The position numbers were made by a program, and so were the translations under genes. Positions 7,701 through 16,802 of a stretch of 64,000 bases of DNA are shown here, one piece after another. This DNA comes from Nostoc sp. MS1. GTDB lineage: Bacteria > Cyanobacteriota > Cyanobacteriia > Cyanobacteriales > Nostocaceae. The notes below the pieces were generated by a model that was not told the origin of the DNA, made no database searches, and was given only the letters and a program-made list of their open reading frames with translations. Every line of letters starts with the position of its first letter. Position 1 is the first letter of the stretch. The DNA is taken from positions 6,569,501 through 6,633,500 of the forward strand of contig NZ_AP023441.1 of the NCBI RefSeq assembly GCF_019976755.1, read 5' to 3'.

Positions 7701-9650
7701 CTAACGCGGTGGACAATATTGCTGCACTCCTGGAGGTAACTTCTGACACATCTGCTGGAATGTTTGGGGACTAAGTTGTGACCAAGCTAATAATCCTAAG
7801 CCTGTACCGCCTACTAGCAAGGCGAATAATCCACCAACTAGCACTAACGGTTTGCGGCGACTGCGGCGGCTGGTTTTTTTGACTCTGACTGGAACCGGAT
7901 CGGGTTCATCTGGGAGCGATAAATCTAGCAATGCTTGAGAGCTTTCTGCTAAGACTGATTCTTCCTCCTCTTGATATATTTCAATTTCGGCTGGTTCTGG
8001 TTCTGGAATCTCTACTAATGGTGGCGGTGGTGCAACTGGGACTAAGTATTCTTTAGAAACGCGATAATGAGTTAGCACAACGGAAGTATTATCATGGCCG
8101 TTTCTCTCATTGGCAAGATTAATCCATTCCTCGGCAGCTTCTTCGACTGTCATTTCACCTGTTAGCACTGGTACAGCGAAACCTCGCCAACAATTTTCTA
8201 CCCAGTTATTATCGCTTAACCCATCCGAACACAGTAATAAAATGCCCTCCTCATCGAGGATAAAGCGCTTAATTACCAGCCTTAAAGATTCGGCATCTTT
8301 TGTACCTAAAGCTTGAGTGAGGGCATTGGCATCATATCTTTGGAGTGCGTGCCTATACAAACTCCTAGCAGAACGCACTTCTCTAGTGACGACATCATCA
8401 TCTACTGTGAGTTGTTGGCAGTAGTCACGGGTTATCCAGTAAGCACGGCTATCACCTACATTCACTATATAAAGCTCGTGGGCGTTATCTGCTTGCCATC
8501 CAGAGGTGGTTAATATTCGTTGGGGTACTTGTACAGCCATGACTAGTGTTGTCGCCATGCGTTCTCTACCTTGGCGCTTTTGTTCATCGTTACGCGCACT
8601 GATGAGGTTGTTAGCTACCCGCAAGCTGGCTTCTAGTTGTTCCTGCAATAAGTCGGGCGGTACAATTTCTGGCTGTGCGGCTACTTCGGCAAGTAAAGCA
8701 CGCATCTGCAATTTTAAAGACTGCACCGCCAATTGACTCGCCACCTCACCCCCCTGGTGTCCGCCAATACCATCGCAAACGATCGCCAAATTTGATATTA
8801 ATAATTCCTGGGAGTCAATAGCAGTATTGGGATAACAAGTATCTTCATTTTGGCTGAGTTCGGGGCCTGTATCCGTTGCCCCAGCTATGTTAAAAGATAA
8901 TGGTAATTCGCCGGCTGCGGTGAGTAATAATTTATTGAGTTGAGTCGCAATAGTTTCTAACTCTACCTCTGAAGCCATCTGCTGGGTTATGTTTTGCAAC
9001 TCTGAGGTGACTGAGGTTTTAGCTAACTCTAGTAAAGGTTGCCAGAAATCACTTAAATCTTTTAATGTCGGCTGTGCTGTGCTGGGGTTGAGTTCTAATA
9101 ATCGCACACACCAACCTTGAACTCGTACATTATCTGACTTCAACAAGTTATGAGCCAGCTTTAATTCTGATAAGGGTGTCCACAGTTGGAGAATTTGCCA
9201 CAGCCAGTAAACTTGCCTAACTGCTTTAGCTTGTTCCCAGGCATTGATAATAGCTGGGTAGATATTGCCTTCGTCATCTATAGGGACATTTTCTAGTAAC
9301 AAAATATCCTCTGCGCCTTCTTGTCCAGAGGAAACAAAACCATAAACTTGGGGGAGATGCGATCGCTCTGGATATAAGCGAAGATAAGGCAGAATATCTG
9401 GTGGCAATTCTTCCGGTGCTTCTGCTAATATTCCAGGGCGAGTATCTAGCCAAACCTGCTGTTTAACGACCTCATATCTATCTGCTACTTTCGTACCTAG
9501 TGGAATTTCGGCTGCACCTGAGCCAGTAGCCCAGAGATAACGGTGAACTAAAGGAGTTTGACAACTAGCACAAACACGCTCTCCTACAGGATTAATCGGC
9601 TGCTCACAGTTTTGATTTATGCAATAAACTATTCGTTCGGTAGAAAGCAT
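7701..9650 (-). CDS. PP2C-type Ser/Thr phosphatase with zinc ribbon and kinase-like region
   Basis: A 649-residue protein. Residues 1-40 form a zinc ribbon (CINQNCEQP ... CASC). Residues about 50-220 look like a degenerate protein-kinase fold: RYEVVKQQVW, then HNLLKSDNVRV where an active kinase would have its catalytic loop; the usual catalytic residues are absent. Residues about 245-510 are the PP2C domain with metal-binding motifs TDTGPELSQNED, VCDGIGGHQGGE, LCSDGLSDN and GHDNTSVVL. An acidic/proline linker and a C-terminal membrane helix (about 612-632) follow, so it is probably membrane-tethered with the catalytic part in the cytoplasm. It would reverse Ser/Thr phosphorylation by the many Nostoc kinases. 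Substrate unknown. Confidence 0.9.
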   Translation of the reverse strand: MLSTERIVYCINQNCEQPINPVGERVCASCQTPLVHRYLWATGSGAAEIPLGTKVADRYEVVKQQVWLDTRPGILAEAPEELPPDILPYLRLYPERSHLPQVYGFVSSGQEGAEDILLLENVPIDDEGNIYPAIINAWEQAKAVRQVYWLWQILQLWTPLSELKLAHNLLKSDNVRVQGWCVRLLELNPSTAQPTLKDLSDFWQPLLELAKTSVTSELQNITQQMASEVELETIATQLNKLLLTAAGELPLSFNIAGATDTGPELSQNEDTCYPNTAIDSQELLISNLAIVCDGIGGHQGGEVASQLAVQSLKLQMRALLAEVAAQPEIVPPDLLQEQLEASLRVANNLISARNDEQKRQGRERMATTLVMAVQVPQRILTTSGWQADNAHELYIVNVGDSRAYWITRDYCQQLTVDDDVVTREVRSARSLYRHALQRYDANALTQALGTKDAESLRLVIKRFILDEEGILLLCSDGLSDNNWVENCWRGFAVPVLTGEMTVEEAAEEWINLANERNGHDNTSVVLTHYRVSKEYLVPVAPPPPLVEIPEPEPAEIEIYQEEEESVLAESSQALLDLSLPDEPDPVPVRVKKTSRRSRRKPLVLVGGLFALLVGGTGLGLLAWSQLSPQTFQQMCQKLPPGVQQYCPPR

Positions 9651-9892
9651 ACAGGTATAAATTTTAAAATTAAATTAACTCGTGAAGTTCGATTAACTTT
9701 AGCTGTCAAAGGCTTGAAGGCTAGAATAAACTGGTTTTGTGTACCAGTGGTTACACATTGTTACTGATTTTAATCAATATTTTTGGGAACAAAAGACTAA
9801 ATTCCCCTTTCTGGAAGCCGTTAGTGAGTGTGTGTATTTAATCTTGAGATATTGAAAAATTCTTGTTTGAATGTAGTGTCTAGGATGGCGCT

Positions 9893-10330
9893 ATGCCAAC
9901 TTTTACCTTAATCTGGCTCATCGGCGGAGCAGTTCTTTGTTTAACAGAACTGTTTTTACCATCGGCTTTTGTCGCCTTCATGCTGGGAATTAGCGCTTTA
10001 ATTGTGGCGTTAATATCTCAACTTGGCTTGCCTTTATGGTTGCAAGTTGTGGCTTGGTTGTCTCTTTCCACCGCTTTGATTTCGCTTTCTCGGCGATTTT
10101 TACAACCACAACGGCGTAAGTCAAAAATTCGGGATGCAGTTGTTGCAGAAACCTTAACAGAAATTCCGCCTGGGCAAGCAGGACGAGTTCTATACGAAGG
10201 CAATTCTTGGCGAGCAAAATGTGACGACGAGAAAATCGCAGTTCCTCCTCATCAAAGAGTTTATGTAGTGCGGAGAGAAGGGACGACTTTAATTGTGATG
10301 CCAGAGAATTTGTTGGGTTTTAGTCATTAG
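9893..10330 (+). CDS. NfeD-family membrane protein
   Basis: A 145-residue protein with two to three N-terminal membrane helices (residues about 3-66) and a C-terminal OB-fold (about 85-140: GQAGRVLYEGNSWRAKCDD, VYVVRREGTTLIV). This is the short NfeD type that pairs with SPFH/stomatin proteins. The next gene, 74 bases downstream, is such a protein, so the two probably form a membrane microdomain complex. The intervening bases contain TCATTAGTCATTGG-type tandem repeats. Confidence 0.9.
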   Translation: MPTFTLIWLIGGAVLCLTELFLPSAFVAFMLGISALIVALISQLGLPLWLQVVAWLSLSTALISLSRRFLQPQRRKSKIRDAVVAETLTEIPPGQAGRVLYEGNSWRAKCDDEKIAVPPHQRVYVVRREGTTLIVMPENLLGFSH

Positions 10331-10404
10331 TCATTGGTTATTGGTCATTAGTCTACAGTTACTTCTTTTGTTATAACTACTACTTAAATATCAGGAGATT
10401 TACA

Positions 10405-11406
10405 ATGGAACAGTTATTTTTACTCATCGTTTTGGCGCTTGGTGGTTCTGCTGTGGCGGGGTCTGTGAGAGTTGTGAGTCAAGGTAATGAAGCTTTAGTA
10501 GAAAGATTGGGTAGCTATAACAAAAAGCTAGAACCAGGACTAAATTTTGTCATTCCTTTTATCGATAAAACCGTTTACCAAGAAACTATCCGGGAAAAGG
10601 TTTTAGATATTCCACCCCAAAAATGTATTACCCGTGACAACGTAGGTATTGAAGTAGACGCGGTGGTTTACTGGCGAATTGTCGATATGGAAAAAGCTTG
10701 GTACAAAGTGGAAAATCTCCAGTCGGCAATGGTGAACTTAGTACTTACGCAAATTCGCTCGGAAATGGGACAGTTGGAGTTAGACCAAACCTTTACTGCT
10801 CGTTCTCAAATTAATGAACTTTTGTTACGGGATCTAGACATTGCCACCGACCCTTGGGGTGTGAAGGTGACAAGGGTAGAACTGCGAGACATCATCCCCT
10901 CCCAAGCAGTGCGGGAATCGATGGAATTACAAATGTCCGCAGAAAGACGCAGAAGGGCAGCAATTTTAAATTCTGAAGGTGAACGGGAAGCCGCAGTTAA
11001 TTCTGCCAAAGGTAAAGCTGAAGCGCAAATCTTAGATGCAGAAGCCCGGCAAAAGTCGGTAATCTTACAAGCAGAAGCAGAACAAAAAGCTATAGTCCTC
11101 AAAGCCCAAGCAGAACGTCAACAACAAGTCCTCAAAGCTCAGGCGATCGCAGAATCCGCAGAAATTATAGCCCAAAAAATCAACTCAAATTCCACCGCCA
11201 GCGCCGCATTAGAAGTGCTGTTGGCTTTAGGCTATCTAGATATGGGTTCCACCATCGGTAAGAGCGATAGCAGCAAAGTCATGTTCATCGATCCCCGGAC
11301 TATACCCGCAACTCTAGAAGGTATCCGCTCTATTGTTTCTGATAGTTCACAGTCAATAGTCAATAGTCAACAGTCCACAGTCAATGGTCAAAGTACAGGA
11401 TTCTAA
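10405..11406 (+). CDS. SPFH/Band-7 (stomatin-like, QmcA-type) protein
   Basis: A 333-residue membrane-anchored scaffold protein. An N-terminal hydrophobic anchor (about residues 3-20) precedes the SPFH domain (VSQGNEALVERLGSY, GLNFVIPFIDKTVY, LDIPPQKCITRDN, VDAVVYWRI) and a long Ala/Glu/Gln coiled-coil (about 185-260, repeats of AEAEQKAIVLKAQAE type). The extreme C-terminus (SSQSIVNSQQSTVNGQST) is encoded by a GTCAATAGTCAACAG tandem repeat that has slipped into the coding sequence. A clear ribosome site (AGGAGA) lies eight bases before the ATG. It works with the NfeD-like partner just upstream. Confidence 0.92.
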   Translation: MEQLFLLIVLALGGSAVAGSVRVVSQGNEALVERLGSYNKKLEPGLNFVIPFIDKTVYQETIREKVLDIPPQKCITRDNVGIEVDAVVYWRIVDMEKAWYKVENLQSAMVNLVLTQIRSEMGQLELDQTFTARSQINELLLRDLDIATDPWGVKVTRVELRDIIPSQAVRESMELQMSAERRRRAAILNSEGEREAAVNSAKGKAEAQILDAEARQKSVILQAEAEQKAIVLKAQAERQQQVLKAQAIAESAEIIAQKINSNSTASAALEVLLALGYLDMGSTIGKSDSSKVMFIDPRTIPATLEGIRSIVSDSSQSIVNSQQSTVNGQSTGF

Positions 11407-11811
11407 CTAATGACTAATCTCACTCGTTTGCTCCACTTGGCATGTACCACACAACCCAAAAAACTCTAGAGTGTGGTAAAAAATCTTAAACTTATGGGCA
11501 GTTTGTAACTGATCTTCCAAATCGTGAACAGGGCATTGATGGATGGGAATTGATGCACCACATTGTAAACAAGTGAGATGGTGTTTATCTTGCTGCGCTA
11601 GGCTGTAGAGGGCTTCTCCATTAGCTAAAGTCCGCACCTGCACTAATCCCTCTAGTTTTAACGCCTCTAAAGAGCGATAAACTGTTGCTAACCCCATACT
11701 TTGATTGCGGTTACGGAGTTCAACATAAATATCTTGGGCAGAAATGCCTTGTTTAATGGTTTGCAACAAGTTTAAAATGCGCTCTTGGCTGCGGGTGCGT
11801 ATGGCTCTCAT
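11407..11811 (-). CDS. zur: Fur-family repressor, Zur (FurB)-like
   Basis: A 134-residue metalloregulator: winged-helix DNA-binding half (LATVYRSLEALKLEGLV) and dimerisation half with metal ligands (KHHLTCLQCG, IPIHQCPVHDLE, and C-terminal CGTC, two CxxC pairs forming the structural zinc site). The sequence agrees best with cyanobacterial Zur/FurB as I remember it, which represses zinc-uptake genes and also protects DNA; PerR and Fur paralogues are the alternatives. The stop codon is adjacent to the end of the convergent SPFH gene. No TGATAATNATTATCA-type box is seen before it. Confidence 0.75.
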   Translation of the reverse strand: MRAIRTRSQERILNLLQTIKQGISAQDIYVELRNRNQSMGLATVYRSLEALKLEGLVQVRTLANGEALYSLAQQDKHHLTCLQCGASIPIHQCPVHDLEDQLQTAHKFKIFYHTLEFFGLCGTCQVEQTSEISH

Positions 11812-11955
11812 AGACTGTTGTATAAATATGCCACTGGATTAGAAGCTTTGATGCTGCCTAATTAATAAATTAACTTTAACGTCTTGATTAACTTATTTTT
11901 ACTCAGTTGGAACAGAAAGTTATAGTATAGCGATCGCAGCTTTCAGCAAAATCCC

Positions 11956-12234
11956 GTGCAAACCAAATATCTAGCCAAAATTTTCGTGACGCTACGTCCT
12001 TCAGTTTTAGATCCAGCCGGCGTGGCTGTACAATCCGGCCTGCAACAAATGGGATACGATAACGTAGAAAATGTACGCATCGGTAAGTATATAGAACTCA
12101 CCATTACCACCAATGAGAAAGCCAAAGCTCATGAAGATTTAGACCGCATCTGTGACCAAATGTTATCCAATCCTGTAATCGAAAATTACCGTTATGATTT
12201 GATTGAAGTCGAAACCCAGACGGGAGTATTTTAG
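11956..12234 (+). CDS. purS: Phosphoribosylformylglycinamidine synthase subunit PurS
   Basis: PurS is the small structural subunit that joins PurQ and PurL in step four of purine synthesis. The 92-residue product shows the family pattern: AKIFVTLRPSVLDPAGVAV, GYDNVENVRIGKYIEL, and MLSNPVIENYRYDL near the end. The start is GTG at 11956. purQ follows after 111 bases of tandem repeats (GGGAGTGGGGAGTGG and ATGACTAATGACTA). purL is not in the window. Confidence 0.93.
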   Translation: MQTKYLAKIFVTLRPSVLDPAGVAVQSGLQQMGYDNVENVRIGKYIELTITTNEKAKAHEDLDRICDQMLSNPVIENYRYDLIEVETQTGVF

Positions 12235-12235
12235 G

Positions 12236-12345
12236 GAGTGGGGAGTGGGAAGTAAGGGGAGATGAGGGAGTAGGGGGAGATGAGGGAGAAATTTTTGCCC
12301 TTTTCCCTTTCTAATGACCAATGACTAATGACTAATGACTAATTT
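12236..12345. repeat. Short tandem repeats between purS and purQ
   Basis: Purine-rich GGGAGTGGGGAGTGGGAAG units, GGGGAGATGAGGGAG units and four CTAATGA units fill the whole gap up to the purQ ribosome-binding region. Confidence 0.8.
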
Positions 12346-13020
12346 ATGAAATTTGGTGTTGTTGTATTTCCTGGTTCTAATTGCGATCGCGATGTTGCCT
12401 ATGTCACTAGAGATTTGCTCGGACAACCAACTCGCATGGTTTGGCATCAAGAGACTGATATTGCCGATTTGGATGTGGTGATTATCCCTGGTGGTTTTAG
12501 CTACGGCGACTATTTGCGCTGTGGTGCGATCGCTCGGTTCTCGCCTGTGATGCAGCAGGTAGTGGAACATGCACAAAAGGGTAAGTTAGTGCTAGGTATT
12601 TGTAATGGGTTTCAGGTATTAACTGAAGCCGGATTGTTACCTGGGGCATTAACGAGGAATCGAGATTTGCATTTTATTTGCGATCGCGTCCCTCTCAAGG
12701 TTGAGAGTACAAGTAACCCTTGGACTCAAGGTTACAACCCTGGTGAAGTCATCACCCTACCAATTGCCCACGGCGAAGGCAGATTTTATGCGGATGAGGC
12801 CACTTTATCCCAGATTGAAGATAATGGGCAGGTGGTGTTCCGTTATGCGGATGAAAACCCCAACGGTTCCCTAAATAACATAGCCGGGATTTGCGATCGC
12901 AAAGGCAATGTTTTAGGGATGATGCCACACCCAGAAAGGGCCTCTGACCCTGTGCTTGGCGGTAACGATGGATTAAAGTTATTCCAAGGGTTACTGGAAA
13001 AGGTGGTGGCGTTGGCGTAA
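12346..13020 (+). CDS. purQ: Phosphoribosylformylglycinamidine synthase, glutaminase subunit PurQ
   Basis: PurQ releases ammonia from glutamine for PurL. The 224-residue protein has the class I amidotransferase layout: FPGSNCDRD near the N-terminus, IIPGGFSYGDYLR (oxyanion region), nucleophile Cys in VLGICNGFQVLTEAG, and the catalytic His-Glu in MMPHPERAS. It follows purS on the same strand and a strong hairpin terminator lies about 40 bases after its stop. Confidence 0.96.
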   Translation: MKFGVVVFPGSNCDRDVAYVTRDLLGQPTRMVWHQETDIADLDVVIIPGGFSYGDYLRCGAIARFSPVMQQVVEHAQKGKLVLGICNGFQVLTEAGLLPGALTRNRDLHFICDRVPLKVESTSNPWTQGYNPGEVITLPIAHGEGRFYADEATLSQIEDNGQVVFRYADENPNGSLNNIAGICDRKGNVLGMMPHPERASDPVLGGNDGLKLFQGLLEKVVALA

Positions 13021-13057
13021 TGTTAACCTACGCATCCATCATAGTTAAACAAGATAG

Positions 13058-13085
13058 AGGCACAGTCAGGCTGTGCCTTTCTCAA
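13058..13085 (+). terminator. Rho-independent terminator after purQ
   Basis: Stem AGGCACAG, loop TCAGG, stem CTGTGCCT, then TTTCTC. It is placed to end the purS-purQ transcript. Confidence 0.75.
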
Positions 13086-13172
13086 TTTTATTAACGTACT
13101 TATTTGAATTATTTATGAGGAATAAGTTAAACACTACAACAAGACTGTATTTATTAATTACAAATTACCCGA

Positions 13173-15062
13173 ATGTCAATTTCTAATGAAACTAGAAAAT
13201 TTATTAAATGGATACAATCTTTTGACTATCGTCTTTTAAAAAATAAGGATGATGTAGAGATAAATTTTATCGTACCCATGTTTCATTATCTCTCTTATCC
13301 TGAGAGTTATTGTACTAACACTAAAAATATTGAAAGTATTCGTATTTATTATTCTACTGATGAGGTATTAAAACAAAATTCTGAAACATCTTTAATCATC
13401 GCCCTATATATAGAACCTAATTCTTATAATTTTTCAGAAGCTATAGAACGAGCAAGATTTTACAGTACATATTTAAAACCTTCACTTTTTCTATTAACTA
13501 ATGGCTATCATGTAAAAATTTTTAAATATTTTATTTATCATCAAGAAGAATTAATTCTTGATAAAAGTGTTGATTCTTTAAAAAATACAGGTATAGCTAC
13601 TGATTTCTATAATAATTATAATTTCAATACAGTCAAAAACATCGATAAGAATACAGCTAATATTTTAAAATATACACAATATAGTTTAATTGAGAAATCA
13701 TTAAGACGGTATAATTTACAAGAGATTGTAGCGAATACAGACTTTAGACCTGCTATTTTTCGAGAAGGCGATCGCCTAACTGTTGTTAAGCCTAAAGTAG
13801 TCATAGAATGTAACTTACCCAAAGCTTTCAAAGAAGGCAGTTGTCAAGTTCAATTTAGTAGCATCATTTTAAGAGGACTGAGAATTAGTCTCAATCATCA
13901 GTATATTTTAGGAAAACTAATGACAGGACTAAACACCCGTCCAGAATGGGGTTGTCGGAGTTTTCTTAAGCAATTAGATGATAATGCTTTTGAAGTAAAT
14001 TTAGGTCAAACAACAATCATTTTATCTGACTTAGAAACGGCAGACTTATGTTTATGTATTGATATCGTTGGTCAAGAATATAAAAAAGCAATTATTGCCT
14101 CAGAAGATGCCTTAGAAACTTGGAATTTTGAATTTACACAATTCTTAGGTGTACGAGGAGTAAATTTATTTTCAGTTGATGCCAAACTATGGCGCTTAAT
14201 GCACAGCTTCGCCAACGAGTTCAATTATGTGCAAGGAAAATCCGAATGGCATTTATTCCAACAAGAAGATATATCGATTCGTGTCAGTCGGGGAATACGG
14301 GATCATGCTTTCATCTTACCCAAACCCGTCAATTACTTATCCATATTACCCAACGGCACAATTAATATAGTCTATGAAATCAATGACGTTCACCTACAAT
14401 CTTTAGAAAAAGGTGAAATGAATACATGGCAACAAGATATAGGGCCACGCGGCACTTGGACAGCGAAATATACTCAACAATGGTTATTACATCAATTTAT
14501 TCCTAAAGTTATTGATTACTATTCCGAAAAATATCCTTTATCCGAGGAAGATTTATTAAATAATATTGTAACTAATAGTAATGAACGTTTTGTAATTACA
14601 CAAATTTATGATATCAAAGAATTAATTGTTTATCTTCAGGATATACAATCGTGGCTGCATAGTTATCAAGAAAATATTATATCTACATTACTAGCAGTAT
14701 ATTACAGAGCATTTACTAATTTAATACGCCATACTGATTCATCAATATCAGGCATGGATTATATTATCCGTAACTTATCTTTAATTGAATCTAATAATAC
14801 AAGAGATAGCATCAACAGCAACTTTCAAAAATGGAATTTTAAAGATGTAATTTCTTATTTAGAGGCTCAAGTAGGTAGGATAAATAATTATCAATATGAA
14901 AATAGTTTTAACGCAGTTTTAATTACTCGCATATTTATCTGGGTTATAGAAAATGGCAAAATAAGTTTTTCCCAATCCCAGTTAAATGCAGCTAAGGAAG
15001 CCTTACAACCTCTGTGGGAGCAAAGTCGTTTTGAAATGCGCCATGTTTACCCAAATCGTTAA
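13173..15062 (+). CDS. Large hypothetical protein with HsdR_N-like N-terminus
   Basis: A 629-residue protein I cannot name. Residues about 8-150 resemble the N-terminal nuclease-like domain of type I restriction R subunits (VEINFIVPMFHYLSYPESY, then SLIIALYIEP and FLLTNGYHVKIFKY), but the strand that normally carries the catalytic E-x-K reads ALYIEP, so the nuclease site looks lost. The remainder shows no motif I recognise; it is rich in Asn, Tyr and Ile. The gene is clearly more AT-rich than its neighbours and stands alone between purQ and a Uma2 gene, which suggests horizontal acquisition. ATG at 13173 follows an in-frame stop. Confidence 0.7.
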   Translation: MSISNETRKFIKWIQSFDYRLLKNKDDVEINFIVPMFHYLSYPESYCTNTKNIESIRIYYSTDEVLKQNSETSLIIALYIEPNSYNFSEAIERARFYSTYLKPSLFLLTNGYHVKIFKYFIYHQEELILDKSVDSLKNTGIATDFYNNYNFNTVKNIDKNTANILKYTQYSLIEKSLRRYNLQEIVANTDFRPAIFREGDRLTVVKPKVVIECNLPKAFKEGSCQVQFSSIILRGLRISLNHQYILGKLMTGLNTRPEWGCRSFLKQLDDNAFEVNLGQTTIILSDLETADLCLCIDIVGQEYKKAIIASEDALETWNFEFTQFLGVRGVNLFSVDAKLWRLMHSFANEFNYVQGKSEWHLFQQEDISIRVSRGIRDHAFILPKPVNYLSILPNGTINIVYEINDVHLQSLEKGEMNTWQQDIGPRGTWTAKYTQQWLLHQFIPKVIDYYSEKYPLSEEDLLNNIVTNSNERFVITQIYDIKELIVYLQDIQSWLHSYQENIISTLLAVYYRAFTNLIRHTDSSISGMDYIIRNLSLIESNNTRDSINSNFQKWNFKDVISYLEAQVGRINNYQYENSFNAVLITRIFIWVIENGKISFSQSQLNAAKEALQPLWEQSRFEMRHVYPNR

Positions 15063-15176
15063 GGGAAAGTGATCGCTTACTAAACATAAACTATCTATGT
15101 TGGCTATAAAAATTATTGCTAAAATAAAAAATTAAAGAATGCTAAAATTTCAAATACATATGATATTTGCACAGCT

Positions 15177-15749
15177 ATGACAACGACGCTGCACAAATCT
15201 ATTACCTTAGCAGAGTTTCTCAAACTACCAGAAACCAAGCCTGCTAGTGAATTTATTGATGGTTATATCTACCAGAAACCAATGCCACAAGGCAAACACT
15301 CCCGCATACAATTAAAGCTTTGTAACTCAGTTAATCAAGTAGCTGAAGAACAGGAAATTGCTTTAGCTTTACCAGAATTACGTTGTACATTTGGTGGACG
15401 TTCAATTGTTCCTGATGTTAGTGTTTTTACTTGGGAACGGATTCCTTTTGATATTAATGGGGAAATTGAAAATAGTTTTGCAATTCACCCTGATTGGACG
15501 ATTAAAATCCTTTCCCCAGACCAGAGTACAATCAAGGTAATTAGAAATATTATCCATTGTCTAAAATATGGTACTAGACTAGGATGGTTAATCGATCCAG
15601 ATGAGCGCATAGTGTTGGTATTTTTGCCAGGACAAGCACCTTTAGAGATGAGTGGAAATGAACTATTACCTGTACCGGAATTTTTAAAGCTAAATTTAAC
15701 AGTTACACAAGTATTTGCTTGGCTAAAACCAACCAGAACTAGCCAATAA
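15177..15749 (+). CDS. Uma2-family (DUF820) protein
   Basis: A 190-residue member of the Uma2 PD-(D/E)xK-like family, greatly expanded in cyanobacteria. Visible: FLKLPETKPASEFIDGYIYQK at the start (split for length: E-F-I-D-G-Y is the key part), PDVSVF in the middle, and DWTIKILSPDQS. In most members the last motif is I-E-x-L-S-P; here Lys110 stands in place of the expected Glu, which would disable catalysis if the alignment is right. Function of the family is uncertain despite frequent annotation as endonuclease. Confidence 0.85.
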   Translation: MTTTLHKSITLAEFLKLPETKPASEFIDGYIYQKPMPQGKHSRIQLKLCNSVNQVAEEQEIALALPELRCTFGGRSIVPDVSVFTWERIPFDINGEIENSFAIHPDWTIKILSPDQSTIKVIRNIIHCLKYGTRLGWLIDPDERIVLVFLPGQAPLEMSGNELLPVPEFLKLNLTVTQVFAWLKPTRTSQ

Positions 15750-15784
15750 AATTATTAGGTTTACTTTAATTAGCATTATTCAAA

Positions 15785-15825
15785 TGGCGATCGCCGACGG
15801 CGGGGCGTAGCCCATCGCACCCTCA
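15785..15825. repeat. Dispersed GC-rich palindromic repeat
   Basis: GGCGATCGCCGACGGCGGGGCGTAGCCCATCGC lies between the convergent Uma2 and phosphatase genes (given in part: GGCGTAGCCCATCGC). Fragments of this kind (GCGTAGC, CGAACGC) are common dispersed repeats in Nostocales. Confidence 0.5.
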
Positions 15826-15833
15826 AAACTATA

Positions 15834-16472
15834 TTATGTTCCCGCACGAGAGCGAAGATGATCGGGTATATGATGGCGATCGCCTAGTATCTCTAATAAA
15901 GGGCCATGAACGTCAAATTTAACCATACTTACCGACGCGACTAAAATATTCACCCGATAGCGATAGCGCCCTAAATCAATTCCCAGTAAACTGCAAAGCA
16001 TAATCCGAATCGTGGCTTTATGAGAAACTACGAGTACATTACCTTGGGGATATTTTTCTTGAATTTCCGCAATTACAGGCATAGAACGGTTAGCAATATC
16101 TACCGCCGTTTCCCCACCTTTAGGTGCATTCCAAGCTGGTTCTGTTAACCATTTCACATAGTTTTCTGAGTAATTATCTTGAGCAAAGGATTTACTCTTC
16201 GCTTCCCATTCGCCGTAACTACCTTCTCTGAGTCCGTCACGCAACTGCATATCTATACCGATAGCATCACAAAATGGCTTGGCAGTTGCAATTGTGCGCT
16301 TCATTGGGCTAACATAAGCAGCTTCCCACTTTAATTTTTTATAAACATCGGCAAAACTCTCTGCCATCTGTATCCCTTCAGAAGTCAAATCCGCATCAGT
16401 TTCACCACAGAAATTACCACTTTGACTAAAAGTAGTTTCTCCATGTCGCAGGAAATATAAATTAAGTGTCAT
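15834..16472 (-). CDS. Histidine phosphatase (phosphoglycerate mutase-like)
   Basis: A 212-residue member of the branch 1 histidine phosphatase superfamily. The catalytic RHG motif is in LYFLRHGETTFSQSG, with Glu in LREGSYGEWE and the second His in VLVVSHKATIRIMLC. I chose ATG at 16472 (MTLNLYFLRHGE) instead of the longer frame to 16556 because the phosphohistidine motif normally lies within ten residues of the start. The substrate could be a sugar phosphate or alpha-ribazole phosphate; it cannot be read from sequence. Confidence 0.85.
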   Translation of the reverse strand: MTLNLYFLRHGETTFSQSGNFCGETDADLTSEGIQMAESFADVYKKLKWEAAYVSPMKRTIATAKPFCDAIGIDMQLRDGLREGSYGEWEAKSKSFAQDNYSENYVKWLTEPAWNAPKGGETAVDIANRSMPVIAEIQEKYPQGNVLVVSHKATIRIMLCSLLGIDLGRYRYRVNILVASVSMVKFDVHGPLLEILGDRHHIPDHLRSRAGT

Positions 16473-16652
16473 AGCTTTTATTCCGATTAGATCAAGGAGT
16501 TGGCGCAACAATAAAATACCATCAATCTCATAATCGGGTATGTTACACCAGGACAATTTTTGTCTATCTGCTGGTGAGATTTTGCTCGTAGTCTTAGGTG
16601 ATACTAATTCGTTACTGCAAAGACACAGAGAGAAGTTTATGGCGATTTTTTA

Positions 16653-16802
16653 CTGCAAACAACGAATTGCTACGAGTAAACCTCTGGCTTTATTTAAGGT
16701 TTCTTCATATTCCTTTTCTGGTTCAGAGTCAGCCACTAAACCTGCACCAGCTTGTACAGTTACGGTCTGGTCTTTAACTACCATTGTGCGAATAGCGATC
16801 GC
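16653..16802 (-). pseudogene. Duplicated 3' end of trpE (150 bp)
   Basis: These 150 bases align without gaps to 17591-17740, the end of trpE, with eight mismatches by eye (about 95% identity; the last 50 bases identical). The copy is in the same orientation and encodes the same C-terminal residues (TMVVKDQTVTVQAGAGLVAD). It stops exactly at the HIP1 octamer 16795-16802; in trpE the corresponding octamer is 17733-17740. With trpE it forms direct repeats that bracket the toxin-antitoxin module. Confidence 0.9.
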
